Assembly (NCBI RefSeq): GCF_028768465.1
Contig: NZ_CP118225.1
Span: 1,054,001 to 1,118,000, forward strand
Reading direction: 5' to 3'
Source of the DNA: Rhodopirellula sp. P2
GTDB taxonomy: Bacteria > Planctomycetota > Planctomycetia > Pirellulales > Pirellulaceae
Length of the DNA stretch: 64,000 nt
In this document: positions 36,168 to 45,844 of the stretch, piece by piece
How positions within the stretch are numbered: the stretch's first letter is position 1
How the letters are laid out: each line of letters opens with the position of its first letter
The notes under the pieces: generated by a model
What the model saw: the letters and a program-made list of their open reading frames with translations, nothing else
What the model was told of the DNA's origin: nothing
Database searches by the model: none
Translations under genes and position numbers: made by a program

Positions 36168-36298
36168 TGACAGCTCAATTTCAGGTTTATCACCGTAGCG
36201 AAAGTCATCAAGACTTTCGGGATATCGTCAAGCAAGTCGAAGGCTCTTGACGAATTCCGCTACCCGAACAATGAGCTGTCCCAGACCACGAGGACCGC
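36168..36298. repeat. Nested palindrome family A, copy A1
   Basis: The core is 36195-36264: GTAGCG at the left end pairs with CGCTAC at the right. Inside are CGAAAGTC-ATCAA-GACTTTCG and a second, decayed hairpin (CTCTTGACGAATTC). A tail after the core (CCCGAACAATGAGCTGTCCC) matches the tails of copies A3 and A4 in the other orientation. It sits 76 nt after the sufD stop. Confidence 0.85.
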
Positions 36299-37207
36299 AT
36301 GGCACCAACCCAACGAATCGTGCGACTGCAGTGGCTGGCCTTCGGGTTGATCGCCCTCGGCGCTGTGATTCAGTTTGTCGGCAATGGATCTGTCACGGAG
36401 GTGGTGTCCAGTTTGGTGATGATGACCGGGTTCATGTGGTTCATCACTTGGTCAGCGATTCAGAGCGTTCTTTGCCCAGGGCGAATCTGGGTCAGTGTTC
36501 TGAAGACGTGGCTGATGTTGCACACACTTGTGCTGCTGTTGATGACGGTGCAATTGTTGAATCTGTGGTTTCAGGGGCACACGACACGCTTGTCGAACTG
36601 GGCGAATCATTGGTCGGTGGTTTCTGGGGTCTCATTCGCGACGATCATCTCACTGCTGGCGACGATGTTCTGGGTGGGCGGATGGAAATGGTTTCGGATT
36701 CGCCTGCGTGATCGTTTGAGCGGCGACCCAATCACGTCTGCGAAGGTATCGTTGGTCGATCTGATGCTGTTGACGACGGTCGTTGCGATCTACATCACGG
36801 TTGCTCGTCTGCAACAGAAATGGGTTTTCGAACCGAATGAAGGATTCTTGGGGCCTGCTTTTGCTTTCTTCATCGTTCTGATGGTGTGTTTGACGGCGGG
36901 CTTCATGGGATGGCTCGTCGTGTTGTTGCCAACTTGGGTCTCGATGGCTCGGCATTGGAGCGTTCTTCGCCGTCGCGTCGTCTGGAAGGCGTTTTATCTC
37001 GCATGGGCGGTGTTGGCAGCGATTGCTTGGATTGGGAACTGGACGGAACCCAATTTCTGGATCACGTTCTTGGTGACCGCGGGCTGGATCGTGTGCAATC
37101 TTTTGTTGGTGCATTGGTTGGTCGTCAAACATCTAACTTTCATTGGGCTCGAGTGGTATCGCTTGCCGAAGGTTCGGTCCGAAAAGGTGACTGATCCGCT
37201 CCGGTGA
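36299..37207 (+). CDS. Multi-pass membrane protein, function unknown
   Basis: The 302-residue protein has about eight membrane helices (LQWLAFGLIALGAVIQFVG, VVSSLVMMTGFMWFITW, TWLMLHTLVLLLMTVQLLNL, GVSFATIISLLATMFWVGG, LVDLMLLTTVVAIYITVARL, GPAFAFFIVLMVCLTAGFMG, AFYLAWAVLAAIAWIGNW, ITFLVTAGWIVCNLLLVHWL). The segment SLVDLMLLTTVVAIYI resembles a helix often seen in planctomycete membrane proteins of unknown role. No catalytic motif is visible. It stands alone after repeat A1. Confidence 0.75.
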   Translation: MAPTQRIVRLQWLAFGLIALGAVIQFVGNGSVTEVVSSLVMMTGFMWFITWSAIQSVLCPGRIWVSVLKTWLMLHTLVLLLMTVQLLNLWFQGHTTRLSNWANHWSVVSGVSFATIISLLATMFWVGGWKWFRIRLRDRLSGDPITSAKVSLVDLMLLTTVVAIYITVARLQQKWVFEPNEGFLGPAFAFFIVLMVCLTAGFMGWLVVLLPTWVSMARHWSVLRRRVVWKAFYLAWAVLAAIAWIGNWTEPNFWITFLVTAGWIVCNLLLVHWLVVKHLTFIGLEWYRLPKVRSEKVTDPLR

Positions 37208-37258
37208 CATCGTTCAGAACCTCGTGACACCGGCCGGCTTATTTTGCGAGCATTCAGG

Positions 37259-37264
37259 TATAAT
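37259..37264 (+). promoter_or_regulatory. Possible -10 element before the 78-residue ORF
   Basis: There is a perfect TATAAT about 63 nt before the ATG at 37327. No convincing -35 was found at the expected distance, so the call rests on the -10 alone. Confidence 0.35.
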
Positions 37265-37326
37265 TGAATAACGGTTTTCCGATCGTCAATTCACGCAGTC
37301 AAAATCAGTTTTCAGTAGCGAAGAGT

Positions 37327-37563
37327 ATGAGTTCTTCCTCTCGTTTCGATCCGTTGCGTTCCCGCGTGGCTCAGGCGGCCAGCACGTCGCGAGAGCAACG
37401 CGTGCTAGTGGGATTGGAACATTCGGAACTGGCGATCCGCGTGGTGGAAGATGGGATTCGCGAGCGTGATCTACCTGCCGATGAAGCGACGGTCAAGCGA
37501 TTGTTGTTCGAGCGGATTGAGTTGATGCGTCGCATGCAGAATAGGACCTTGTCGGAGCAGTGA
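37327..37563 (+). CDS. Small conserved-looking hypothetical protein
   Basis: The start is ATG 37327, preceded by AGCGAAGAG; a TTG at 37264 would lie on top of the TATAAT. The 78-residue, charged, mostly helical protein (REQRVLVGLEHSELAIRVVE, ATVKRLLFERIELMRRMQNR) has no membrane segment. I do not recognise it. It lies 196 nt before manA and has its own candidate promoter. Confidence 0.6.
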   Translation: MSSSSRFDPLRSRVAQAASTSREQRVLVGLEHSELAIRVVEDGIRERDLPADEATVKRLLFERIELMRRMQNRTLSEQ

Positions 37564-37759
37564 ATCTTCAACAATCGGTTTCGAGAATCATCGCCGCTCT
37601 CAATGAGGCTGGACTGGGTGACATGCTCGTCGGATCGTTCTCCAGCATGTACTAACGCATGGGCGTTGGCGATTGAGTCAGTGAAATGAACGAAGGCGTT
37701 GAGAATAAAATCAGGTTCTTGCTTACGACACACTTTGCTGGAAACAAACGGACACTTTC

Positions 37760-38740
37760 ATGACTTCGACACCACTGCGTTTTTGCCCCCTGCTGAAACA
37801 AACCATTTGGGGCGGACGCCGATTGGGCGAGATGCTTCATAAGCCCATCGGTGAGGCCGATGACTACGCCGAGAGCTGGGAGATTGTCGATCATGGTGAC
37901 GACCAAAGTGTCGTCACCGATGGCGAACTGGCGGGGCAATCGTTGGGGGAACTGTTTGCCAACCGTCGCCAGTGGTTGATGGGCAAGGACTGGGTGGAGG
38001 CCAACCCCAATGCGAAAACGTTTCCTTTGCTTCTAAAGTTCCTGGATTGCAACCGTGTGTTGTCGGTGCAGGTGCACCCGGACGATGCCTACGGTGCGAC
38101 GATGCAACCGCCGGATCTGGGCAAGACCGAGGCTTGGGTGATTCTGCACAGCGAACCCGACAGTGTGATTTACTCGGGGCTGAAGGCTGGCGTTGATCGC
38201 GAATCTTTGCGAGAGATGATGTTGGCGGGTGAGACCGATCGTGCATTGCACTCGTATCATCCCGAAGTGGGAGATTGCGTCTTCATTCCTGCGGGAACGG
38301 TGCACGCTTTGGGCGGTGGGTTGGTGGTCGCGGAGATTCAACAATCCAGCAACACCACGTTTCGGTTGTTCGATTGGAATCGCGTGGATGCGTCGGGCAA
38401 ATCCCGACCGCTGCACATCGAATCATCGCTGGAAGTGTCGGACTACGAACGCGGGCCGGTGGATCCCATTCGAAAGCCGATTCAGAGTGGAACGGAAACG
38501 TTGGTGGAGTGCGACAAGTTCGTGCTGCGACGCGTGCACGACACCAATCAAACGATCGCCGGTGATGATCGTTGTCACTTGGTGACCGTGATCTCAGGGG
38601 AGGCGGTTCTGTCGAGCGGAAACAACACCACCAAATTGGCGACGGGCGAGAGCGTGTTATTGCCCGCCGCGTGCGACCAGATGGAATTGCAGGCCGGAGA
38701 ATCCACCGTGCTGTGGATGTCACCACCGACCAGCATTTGA
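37760..38740 (+). CDS. manA: Mannose-6-phosphate isomerase, class I
   Basis: The 326-residue protein has the short type I phosphomannose isomerase pattern: TIWGGRRLGEMLHKPI, ESWEIVDHGDDQSVV, LLLKFLDCNRVLSVQVHPDD (zinc ligands Gln and His in QVHPDD), GKTEAWVIL with the Glu ligand, FIPAGTVHALGGGLVVAEIQ with the His ligand, and SSNTTFRLFDWNRVD. It interconverts mannose-6-phosphate and fructose-6-phosphate, feeding GDP-mannose and glycan synthesis. It is followed by palindromic repeat B2 and a convergent oxidoreductase gene. Confidence 0.95.
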   Translation: MTSTPLRFCPLLKQTIWGGRRLGEMLHKPIGEADDYAESWEIVDHGDDQSVVTDGELAGQSLGELFANRRQWLMGKDWVEANPNAKTFPLLLKFLDCNRVLSVQVHPDDAYGATMQPPDLGKTEAWVILHSEPDSVIYSGLKAGVDRESLREMMLAGETDRALHSYHPEVGDCVFIPAGTVHALGGGLVVAEIQQSSNTTFRLFDWNRVDASGKSRPLHIESSLEVSDYERGPVDPIRKPIQSGTETLVECDKFVLRRVHDTNQTIAGDDRCHLVTVISGEAVLSSGNNTTKLATGESVLLPAACDQMELQAGESTVLWMSPPTSI

Positions 38741-38773
38741 TTCGAAAACTGTACCGAAAGAGCATTCTTTTTC

Positions 38774-38833
38774 TAGCGGAGCGGCGCAAGCCGCCCGGTG
38801 CCTCGATACCGGAGGGCTCGCGCCCTTCCGCTA
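38774..38833. repeat. Nested palindrome family B, copy B2
   Basis: The same element as B1 in the opposite orientation: outer TAGCGGA/TCCGCTA, inner GCGGC-GCAA-GCCGC and AGGGC-TCGC-GCCCT. It lies 33 nt after the manA stop, between convergent genes, where it could act as a transcript end or stability element. Confidence 0.88.
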
Positions 38834-38868
38834 CAAAGGGAACCGGGAGGTCGTCCTGCAACAGCTCT

Positions 38869-40050
38869 CTAGAAACGCGAAAGCGGGTTGTCGCGGTGCT
38901 TCAATGGAAACTGCACCACGGCGCCGTTTTGACGGTGTGATTCGAGAACGGCACAAACCATCTCGACGGTCGTTCGTCCCTGACTCGCATTGCAGAGCGG
39001 CTGGCGATCTTCGCGAATCGCGGCGACCAAATCGCGAGCGGGGAAGCCATGGTGTTCGACCATTTGCCTCAGGTCATCTCGCGGTTCGGGTTGGCCGACT
39101 CCCGCGGCCGTGATGGGGATCCAGGCACTTGGTTCGGTGGGCGTGTGGAATGGATTACCGGGCAACAGATACGCCAGCGGACTCTTGTCGATGTGAATCG
39201 CGATCGTGCCTTTGCTTCCAATCAATCGCAAGCCAAACCCTGCGTTCTCGGTGCCATCGCTGGCAATGGAATCAAGCGTCGCGACGATGCCGCTTTTCAT
39301 CTGATAGCGAGCGTGCACGGCGTTGCCGGCCATCAACCCCAGACCTTCGCGGCCTTCTCGGACGTCGGATGGTTTGACCAAACGGCCGTCTTGCATCAGG
39401 GATGCGGAGCAAGAGACCGGGTCGCCGGCCAAGAAATGCGTCAGGTTCAGGACGTGGGTTCCCAACACCCACAGATCTTCGACGCCACCGCGATGATCGC
39501 TTTTGCCCCGACCGCGAATTTCGAGAAGACGTCCGATTTCACCGGCCTCGATCAGCTCGCGCAGGAGGGGCAGTGTGGGGTGGTATCGGTTTCGATGAGC
39601 GATCGCGATTTTCGCGTTGTGTTGTTTGCTCGCGGCAATCAGCGAGTCGGCTTCTGCGGGTGTCGGGACGAACGGCTTTTCGAGGTACACACCACGGGCA
39701 CCGGACTGGATCGCTGCCAGCGCCATGTCGTGATGTTGGTCCACGTGTCGTGGGCACACCGCCACGATGTCGGGGCGAATTTCATCCAGCATCACGCGGT
39801 AATCGTCATAGCCCCGGTCCACCTTCAGACGCTGTTGGGCTCGTTTCAGCCCGTCCGGATTGGCATCGGCGATGGCAACCAGTTCAGTGTCGGGCAATCG
39901 TTGCCAGATGCTATCGAGTCCATGACCAAAGTCGCCACGACCCGTGTGCCCGATCGCGACTGCTCGCAGCGAGTCCGAGTTGGCTTGGGCCAGGGCAGGT
40001 GCCGCGAGGCTGGCGGCGGCAGTGGCGGCGAGAAAGTGTCGTCGTTGCAT
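38869..40050 (-). CDS. Gfo/Idh/MocA family oxidoreductase, exported
   Basis: The 393-residue protein begins with a Tat-like leader (MQRRHFLAATAAASLAAPAL). The nucleotide-binding domain has VAIGHTGRGDFGHG, ELVAIADANPDGLKRA, DIVAVCPRHVDQHHDM and the hallmark YLEKPF (Lys of the EKP motif). The C-terminal domain contains KSDHRGGVEDLWVLGTHVLN. Members oxidise or reduce sugars and related compounds with a tightly bound NAD(P). A Tat leader on such an enzyme is common in planctomycetes and means the cofactor is loaded before export. It is convergent with manA; substrate unknown. Confidence 0.88.
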   Translation of the reverse strand: MQRRHFLAATAAASLAAPALAQANSDSLRAVAIGHTGRGDFGHGLDSIWQRLPDTELVAIADANPDGLKRAQQRLKVDRGYDDYRVMLDEIRPDIVAVCPRHVDQHHDMALAAIQSGARGVYLEKPFVPTPAEADSLIAASKQHNAKIAIAHRNRYHPTLPLLRELIEAGEIGRLLEIRGRGKSDHRGGVEDLWVLGTHVLNLTHFLAGDPVSCSASLMQDGRLVKPSDVREGREGLGLMAGNAVHARYQMKSGIVATLDSIASDGTENAGFGLRLIGSKGTIAIHIDKSPLAYLLPGNPFHTPTEPSAWIPITAAGVGQPEPRDDLRQMVEHHGFPARDLVAAIREDRQPLCNASQGRTTVEMVCAVLESHRQNGAVVQFPLKHRDNPLSRF

Positions 40051-40205
40051 GATCGATCACTCAGAAGGTGGGGAGTGTTGAGGGAGAGCGGCGGGGGCTC
40101 GATCATAACTGGAAATCGAGCGTGCTGTTTGATGGGAGGGCATTGCACACCGCTTCTCATGCCCGGCCCTCACCCTCGCGTACGCCTGAACGGCGTTGCT
40201 CGACG

Positions 40206-40230
40206 TCTCCCCAAACTTCGTTTCGGGAGA
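40206..40230. repeat. Isolated hairpin in the 40051-40334 intergenic region
   Basis: TCTCCC-C-AAAC pairs with GTTT-C-GGGAGA around a TTC loop: 11 positions with one C-C mismatch. The neighbouring GCCCGGCCCTCACCCTCGCG resembles dispersed intergenic repeats. No T-tract follows, so it is not called a terminator. The rest of this 284-bp gap shows nothing. Confidence 0.4.
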
Positions 40231-40334
40231 GGTTGTTGTAGAAGGAAGAGACGTCACCCATCGGTTTGGCCAACGGCCATGATCAACCTGACACGAAGAG
40301 TTGAAAAAGGCCTTTGGCCATCGAGTGGGGAACG

Positions 40335-42242
40335 CTACTTCTCGCCCAAGCCGACGATCTCGAGCAGTCGCAGGGCGTTGGTGGTGGGGGACACGCCGTC
40401 GCGCATCTTGTAATCGAACGTCATTCGTTCATCACCGCTGGCGTCGGGCGTGATCGTTTCACGGAAGTGAACGGTGTGGGCGAGCTTCATCAGTTCGGGA
40501 TCATCGGCGAGTTCCAAATCGTGCGTCGTGATGGCTCCGATCGCACCCGCGTCGACCAAGAACCGCAGTACACGAGCGACGGCGATCTGACGTTCGCGAC
40601 TGTTGGTTCCCTGCAGGATTTCGTCGAGCAAGAAGAACTGAATTCGATTGGTGGAGCCAGCGGCACGTTGCTCGGCCAGCTTGCGGGCATGCGTGACAAC
40701 GGCGGACAGACGATTCAGTTCTGCCATGTAGTACGAGACGCCTTGGCTGAGGTCATCGCTGACTCGGATACTGGTTCCCATCTCGACGGGCGGCAAACTC
40801 ATGTGTCGACAACACACGGGTCCGCCGGCCATGGCGAGGGCCACGTTCAGGCCGGCGCTCCGCAGCATCGTGCTCTTGCCCGACATGTTGCTGCCGGTGA
40901 CCAGCAGCAGCGTTCCGGTCGGGCCAATCGTGACATCGTTGGTGACGCGGGCCTGTTCGGGCAACAGCGGATGCCCCAATCCTTGCAGGGTGATGGTGGA
41001 TTCGCCTTCGAGCCATTCAGGCGACGACCATTCCGGCGAATCGTGTTGCAGAGCAGCGATTGACATCAAGGCTTCGAGTTCGCCGAGGGCATCAAACCAC
41101 TCGGGGATCTGGCTGGCGTAACGCGACTTCCAGCCTTCCAGTCGGCGCAGCACGCGAACATCCCACAACCAGAACGCTTGCAGAGGCAGATACAGCAGGA
41201 ACGTGGACGCGGCTTGTTTGAGGCCGCCCATCCGAGCGATCTTGGCTAACTCACGCATGCCCTGAGAAGCCGATTGCGAACCCTCGTCAACGCTGAGCAA
41301 CGTCCGGCGAATGTGAGCGGTGGGGCCTGCGGGATCAGCAGGTGATTCCGGCAACCAAGTCGCCGCGTCGAACAGTTCGGCGTAGTCGTTGACGCTGCGC
41401 CGGGATGCCATCGCGATTTGAAAGATGGCCGCGACGGGGCCGAGCAAGAACGAGCCGATGGCGAGGTTCAGCACCGCGATTCCGATCAGCCCGTACATCC
41501 CCATTCGGACCCAATCGCCCTGATCCGTGATCGCACCCAAGATCATGCCAAGAAGGATGGCGATGGCAACAACCGCAGTGAAGTTGCCCCAGGGGATCAA
41601 CCATCGATGCGGTGGCAACCAATTGGGTTCCTTGGCCCACTCGACGAACGACACCGGGTCGCCGGTGCTGCCGCCGATGTCGCGGGCGAGCACATAAAAT
41701 CGCAATCGGTTTTCAGGTTGGTCTGCCAGATGTTTGACCGAGGCATGTCGGTCTGTTGCGAGTGGTGGATCAACGGGGCTGCACAACCAATTCGCCAAGG
41801 TGCGAACACCAGGTGTGGTGGCGGCCATGGAGGTCAATTGGAACAGCGACGCGTCGCCGACCAAGTCCAGGTCACCCGCCAAGGCTTGCTGCTCGGGCGT
41901 GAGTTGGATCTCCGATGCACGGATGCCGACACTGTCGCGGGCCAGTGATTTCCAATCGCGATTTTGGCGAGCTTGCAATCGATGCAAGGTTCGCGAATGG
42001 TTGCGAAGCAGTTCCATCCGTTCGCGAATGGTTTCGTTGCGAACAACCGTCACCAGGAATGCGATCAGGGACCCAGCCGCCACGCAAATCCAGATCACGT
42101 GTTGGGTTGCAAGTGAAAAACCAATGCCCAAAACCAATCCGACAAAGAACACCATTCGCCAAACGGCAAATCGTGAGTCGGAAGCTTCAAGGTCCTTCAA
42201 GTCGTGATCGATGGTCTCGATCTGGGAAGCGTAATCGGACAT
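40335..42242 (-). CDS. Membrane-associated MutS-family ATPase
   Basis: The 635-residue protein has two membrane helices near 27-65 (VWRMVFFVGLVLGIGFSLAT, VIWICVAAGSLIAFLVTVV) and two more at about 225-285. A MutS-type helical core and ATPase follow. Walker A is GSNMSGKS at 450-457, followed by LNVALAMAGGPVCCRHM, the SDDLSQGVSYYMAELNRL segment, Walker B FFLLDEILQGTNSRER and TTHDLELAD. There is no mismatch-recognition domain (MutS I) and no Smr domain. It is therefore not a mismatch-repair MutS but one of the membrane-bound MutS paralogues of unknown role. It is 5 nt downstream of the membrane-protein gene at 42248-43756. Confidence 0.88.
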   Translation of the reverse strand: MSDYASQIETIDHDLKDLEASDSRFAVWRMVFFVGLVLGIGFSLATQHVIWICVAAGSLIAFLVTVVRNETIRERMELLRNHSRTLHRLQARQNRDWKSLARDSVGIRASEIQLTPEQQALAGDLDLVGDASLFQLTSMAATTPGVRTLANWLCSPVDPPLATDRHASVKHLADQPENRLRFYVLARDIGGSTGDPVSFVEWAKEPNWLPPHRWLIPWGNFTAVVAIAILLGMILGAITDQGDWVRMGMYGLIGIAVLNLAIGSFLLGPVAAIFQIAMASRRSVNDYAELFDAATWLPESPADPAGPTAHIRRTLLSVDEGSQSASQGMRELAKIARMGGLKQAASTFLLYLPLQAFWLWDVRVLRRLEGWKSRYASQIPEWFDALGELEALMSIAALQHDSPEWSSPEWLEGESTITLQGLGHPLLPEQARVTNDVTIGPTGTLLLVTGSNMSGKSTMLRSAGLNVALAMAGGPVCCRHMSLPPVEMGTSIRVSDDLSQGVSYYMAELNRLSAVVTHARKLAEQRAAGSTNRIQFFLLDEILQGTNSRERQIAVARVLRFLVDAGAIGAITTHDLELADDPELMKLAHTVHFRETITPDASGDERMTFDYKMRDGVSPTTNALRLLEIVGLGEK

Positions 42243-42247
42243 CCGTA

Positions 42248-43756
42248 TCAGGCTGCATCCAAAGCGGTGGAGGACCGGCGTGAGGGACGCGAACGTCCAT
42301 CAATGACTTTCGTCGCCACGCGGTCTTGAAGGTTGGGTCGAAAAATGGTCAGCAACAACAGTGGCAAGAACCAAGCCATGTACAGTCCACCGCCGTAGCC
42401 ATGCCAGAACTGAGCCGCGACCATCAGAGCGGCGGAGCAACTGATCAGAATGCCCAAGTTCTTTTGCCCGGGCCAAACCGCGAAAAAGAAGCTCAGGATC
42501 ACGTAGCCGACGATCACTGGCAAACGCCAAATGGGATTCCAACCCAGTTCCCAGATCCCGGTCAGTTCATGGGGGCCTTTGTTGGGATTGAGCACCCCAA
42601 ACATCCGCTGGACATGAGTCAGGAAGGGTTCCCCACCGGCGAACGCAAGCAACGCCATCAACACCGTCAGCGCGACCAACACGGCGCCCGCGAATCGCCC
42701 GACACCGCGTTGCCAATAGAAACTGCACCACAGTGGCAACAGGAACAGCGGGTAGTACAACAACCCAGCCGCGGCACCAATGAACAATCCCGCGATCAGA
42801 GGTTTGCGATACATCAGCACCGCCCAGAGAATCAGGGCCGCGGGGACCACGTGATCGACTCGGCCGGTCATCTGAGCGGTGTAGGGCATCAGCAGATACA
42901 GCGTCGCACAACCGGCACCGGCGCGGAGGTTTCCGAAGTGTCGGTTGCCGATCAATAAGATGCCGATCAGGACAGCGGACTGAGCCAAGATCGCAATGAT
43001 CTTGGCAACCATGGTTCGGCGTTGTTCAGCGGCGGTCAACTCGGCCATCGTGGGAGGCTCCGCACCGGCAATCGCTTCGCTGATCGGCCGCGTGGGAATG
43101 GCTGGCAACATGTTGATCAGCGCGTACCCGGGCCCCAATTTGGGACCTTGTTCCTGTTGGATCTCGGGGGTGCTGGCAACGACATTGGCCATCATGAAGA
43201 TGAACAGCGAGATTCCCAGAAAGTTCAATCCGCCGGTCGTGAGATTGGGATCCAGGAGCGGTCGCCGCACCATCAAGGGATCCAGCAACATTCGCACGAG
43301 CACCAGAAACTGGATGCAAAACAACGTGATGAAACCGGTCCGCTGCAACTGCGCCGCCCGTTGGTAGGCATCGGACCCCTGCAGTGTCGTCAATTCTTCC
43401 GAGGTCAGTTCACGCAGTGCTGGCGGTGATTCGGGTTCGGCCGGTGCTTCGGGGAGGGCTTCGTTGTTCGGTGATAATTCGGTGGGCGCAGCATCCTCGC
43501 GTTCCGCTTCCACGGGAATGGAGTTGGCGGCGGCACTGATTTCTGCCGAAGCCAATCGGGCCAGACGTGTTTGCCGGCGGTAGCCTTCGTTGACCATCAA
43601 CAATCCGGGAGCCAGCAAGATCAACAGCACGATGTCGAGGTTGCGGATGCTCCAGAACCGACGGAAGACGAAGAACAGTCCAATCGTCAAAAACGACGAC
43701 AAATACACCCACGTCGTTGGGTCAGGGCGTCGGTAATAGAGGAGGAATTCGCTCAT
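42248..43756 (-). CDS. Multi-pass membrane protein, possible glycosyltransferase-like
   Basis: The start is ATG 43756 (MSEFLLYYRRPDPTTWVYLS); the frame stays open further upstream but without family-like sequence. The 502-residue protein has about ten membrane helices and an acidic, proline-rich loop at about 80-125 (NNEALPEAPAEPESPPALRE). Segments such as CATLYLLMPYTAQMTGRVDH, VVPAALILWAVLMYRKPLIA and AAAGLLYYPLFLLPLWCSFY recall the DUF2029/ArnT-like membrane transferases, but no catalytic signature is certain. It is transcribed with the downstream MutS-like gene (5-nt gap). Confidence 0.7.
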   Translation of the reverse strand: MSEFLLYYRRPDPTTWVYLSSFLTIGLFFVFRRFWSIRNLDIVLLILLAPGLLMVNEGYRRQTRLARLASAEISAAANSIPVEAEREDAAPTELSPNNEALPEAPAEPESPPALRELTSEELTTLQGSDAYQRAAQLQRTGFITLFCIQFLVLVRMLLDPLMVRRPLLDPNLTTGGLNFLGISLFIFMMANVVASTPEIQQEQGPKLGPGYALINMLPAIPTRPISEAIAGAEPPTMAELTAAEQRRTMVAKIIAILAQSAVLIGILLIGNRHFGNLRAGAGCATLYLLMPYTAQMTGRVDHVVPAALILWAVLMYRKPLIAGLFIGAAAGLLYYPLFLLPLWCSFYWQRGVGRFAGAVLVALTVLMALLAFAGGEPFLTHVQRMFGVLNPNKGPHELTGIWELGWNPIWRLPVIVGYVILSFFFAVWPGQKNLGILISCSAALMVAAQFWHGYGGGLYMAWFLPLLLLTIFRPNLQDRVATKVIDGRSRPSRRSSTALDAA

Positions 43757-43960
43757 GGTCGTAGGATAAACGTCTGAACCAACGGCGGATATAGCGGGCG
43801 GTGCAGTTCCGCCCAGAACGCGGGCTCCGTTGGCTTGCATTTTTCCCGCAAAACGGACGTTTGGCTCACAAAGCGGTGGCTGCCTCGCTCGCCCGGGCGA
43901 CCAAGTGCAGCTCCACCACCATTGCGAACCCTGGTCGCTCCGAAAGAATTCGCGCGGGCA

Positions 43961-44016
43961 AAACAGAAAAAGCCGCCAAGGTCCCTGCGAATCAAATCGC
44001 GGGAATCTTGGCGGCT
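43961..44016 (-). terminator. Intrinsic terminator after the Gfo/Idh/MocA gene (minus strand)
   Basis: Read on the minus strand, AGCCGCCAAG (44016-44007) pairs with CTTGGCGGCT (43980-43971). The loop contains an extra CCCGCG/CGCAGGG stem, and TTTTTCTGTTTT follows. It lies 34 nt past the stop at 44050. Confidence 0.85.
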
Positions 44017-44049
44017 CCGCATGGTGGGGTTGGTTGGCGGGACCCAGCC

Positions 44050-45420
<1,371 letters not shown>

Positions 45421-45844
45421 GGGGGGAGCCTCAAAGGAGGAAAGTGGGCTGGCAAGGAAGGCGAGGTGGTCGCCGCTGGCGGTCGATGAGGCGGATCGTT
45501 GCCTCGGCAGACGCCGCTTCTTCGTGCAGTCGATTCGTGCAGTATACTCGAATGAGTCGACCAAAATCGAGCCAACATGAATTCCGACGCCCTCAATGGA
45601 TGCCGCAAAAGGGCTCCTTTTCCCACTCGGGACCCGCTGGAGGACTGGTTTCGCTTCGGCGGCGTGAGCCAGGATTGCTTCGCCATTAAGATGAGACGGC
45701 ACTGAGCTCCCCCAGCCGAAGCTCCCCCAGCCGAAATAAGCTGAGTTGTGAGTGGGACTCGGACAATGAGCCTGGACTTTTGACAACGAATTTGGTCGCC
45801 TGAAAGGCACCGAAGATTCAACGCCCCAATTGATTGAGATACCG
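45421..45844. other. Intergenic region between divergent genes
   Basis: This 424-bp stretch has no credible gene. It holds a 15-bp tandem duplication (GCTCCCCCAGCCGAA twice, 45706-45735) and a TATACT at 45543-45548 that could be a -10, without a clear -35. It must contain the promoters of both flanking units. Confidence 0.6.

Noticed and set aside
43757-44049. Possible N-terminal extension of the membrane-protein gene at 42248-43756
   Set aside because: The frame stays open but the segment contains the terminator of the upstream gene, and ATG 43756 gives a natural start.
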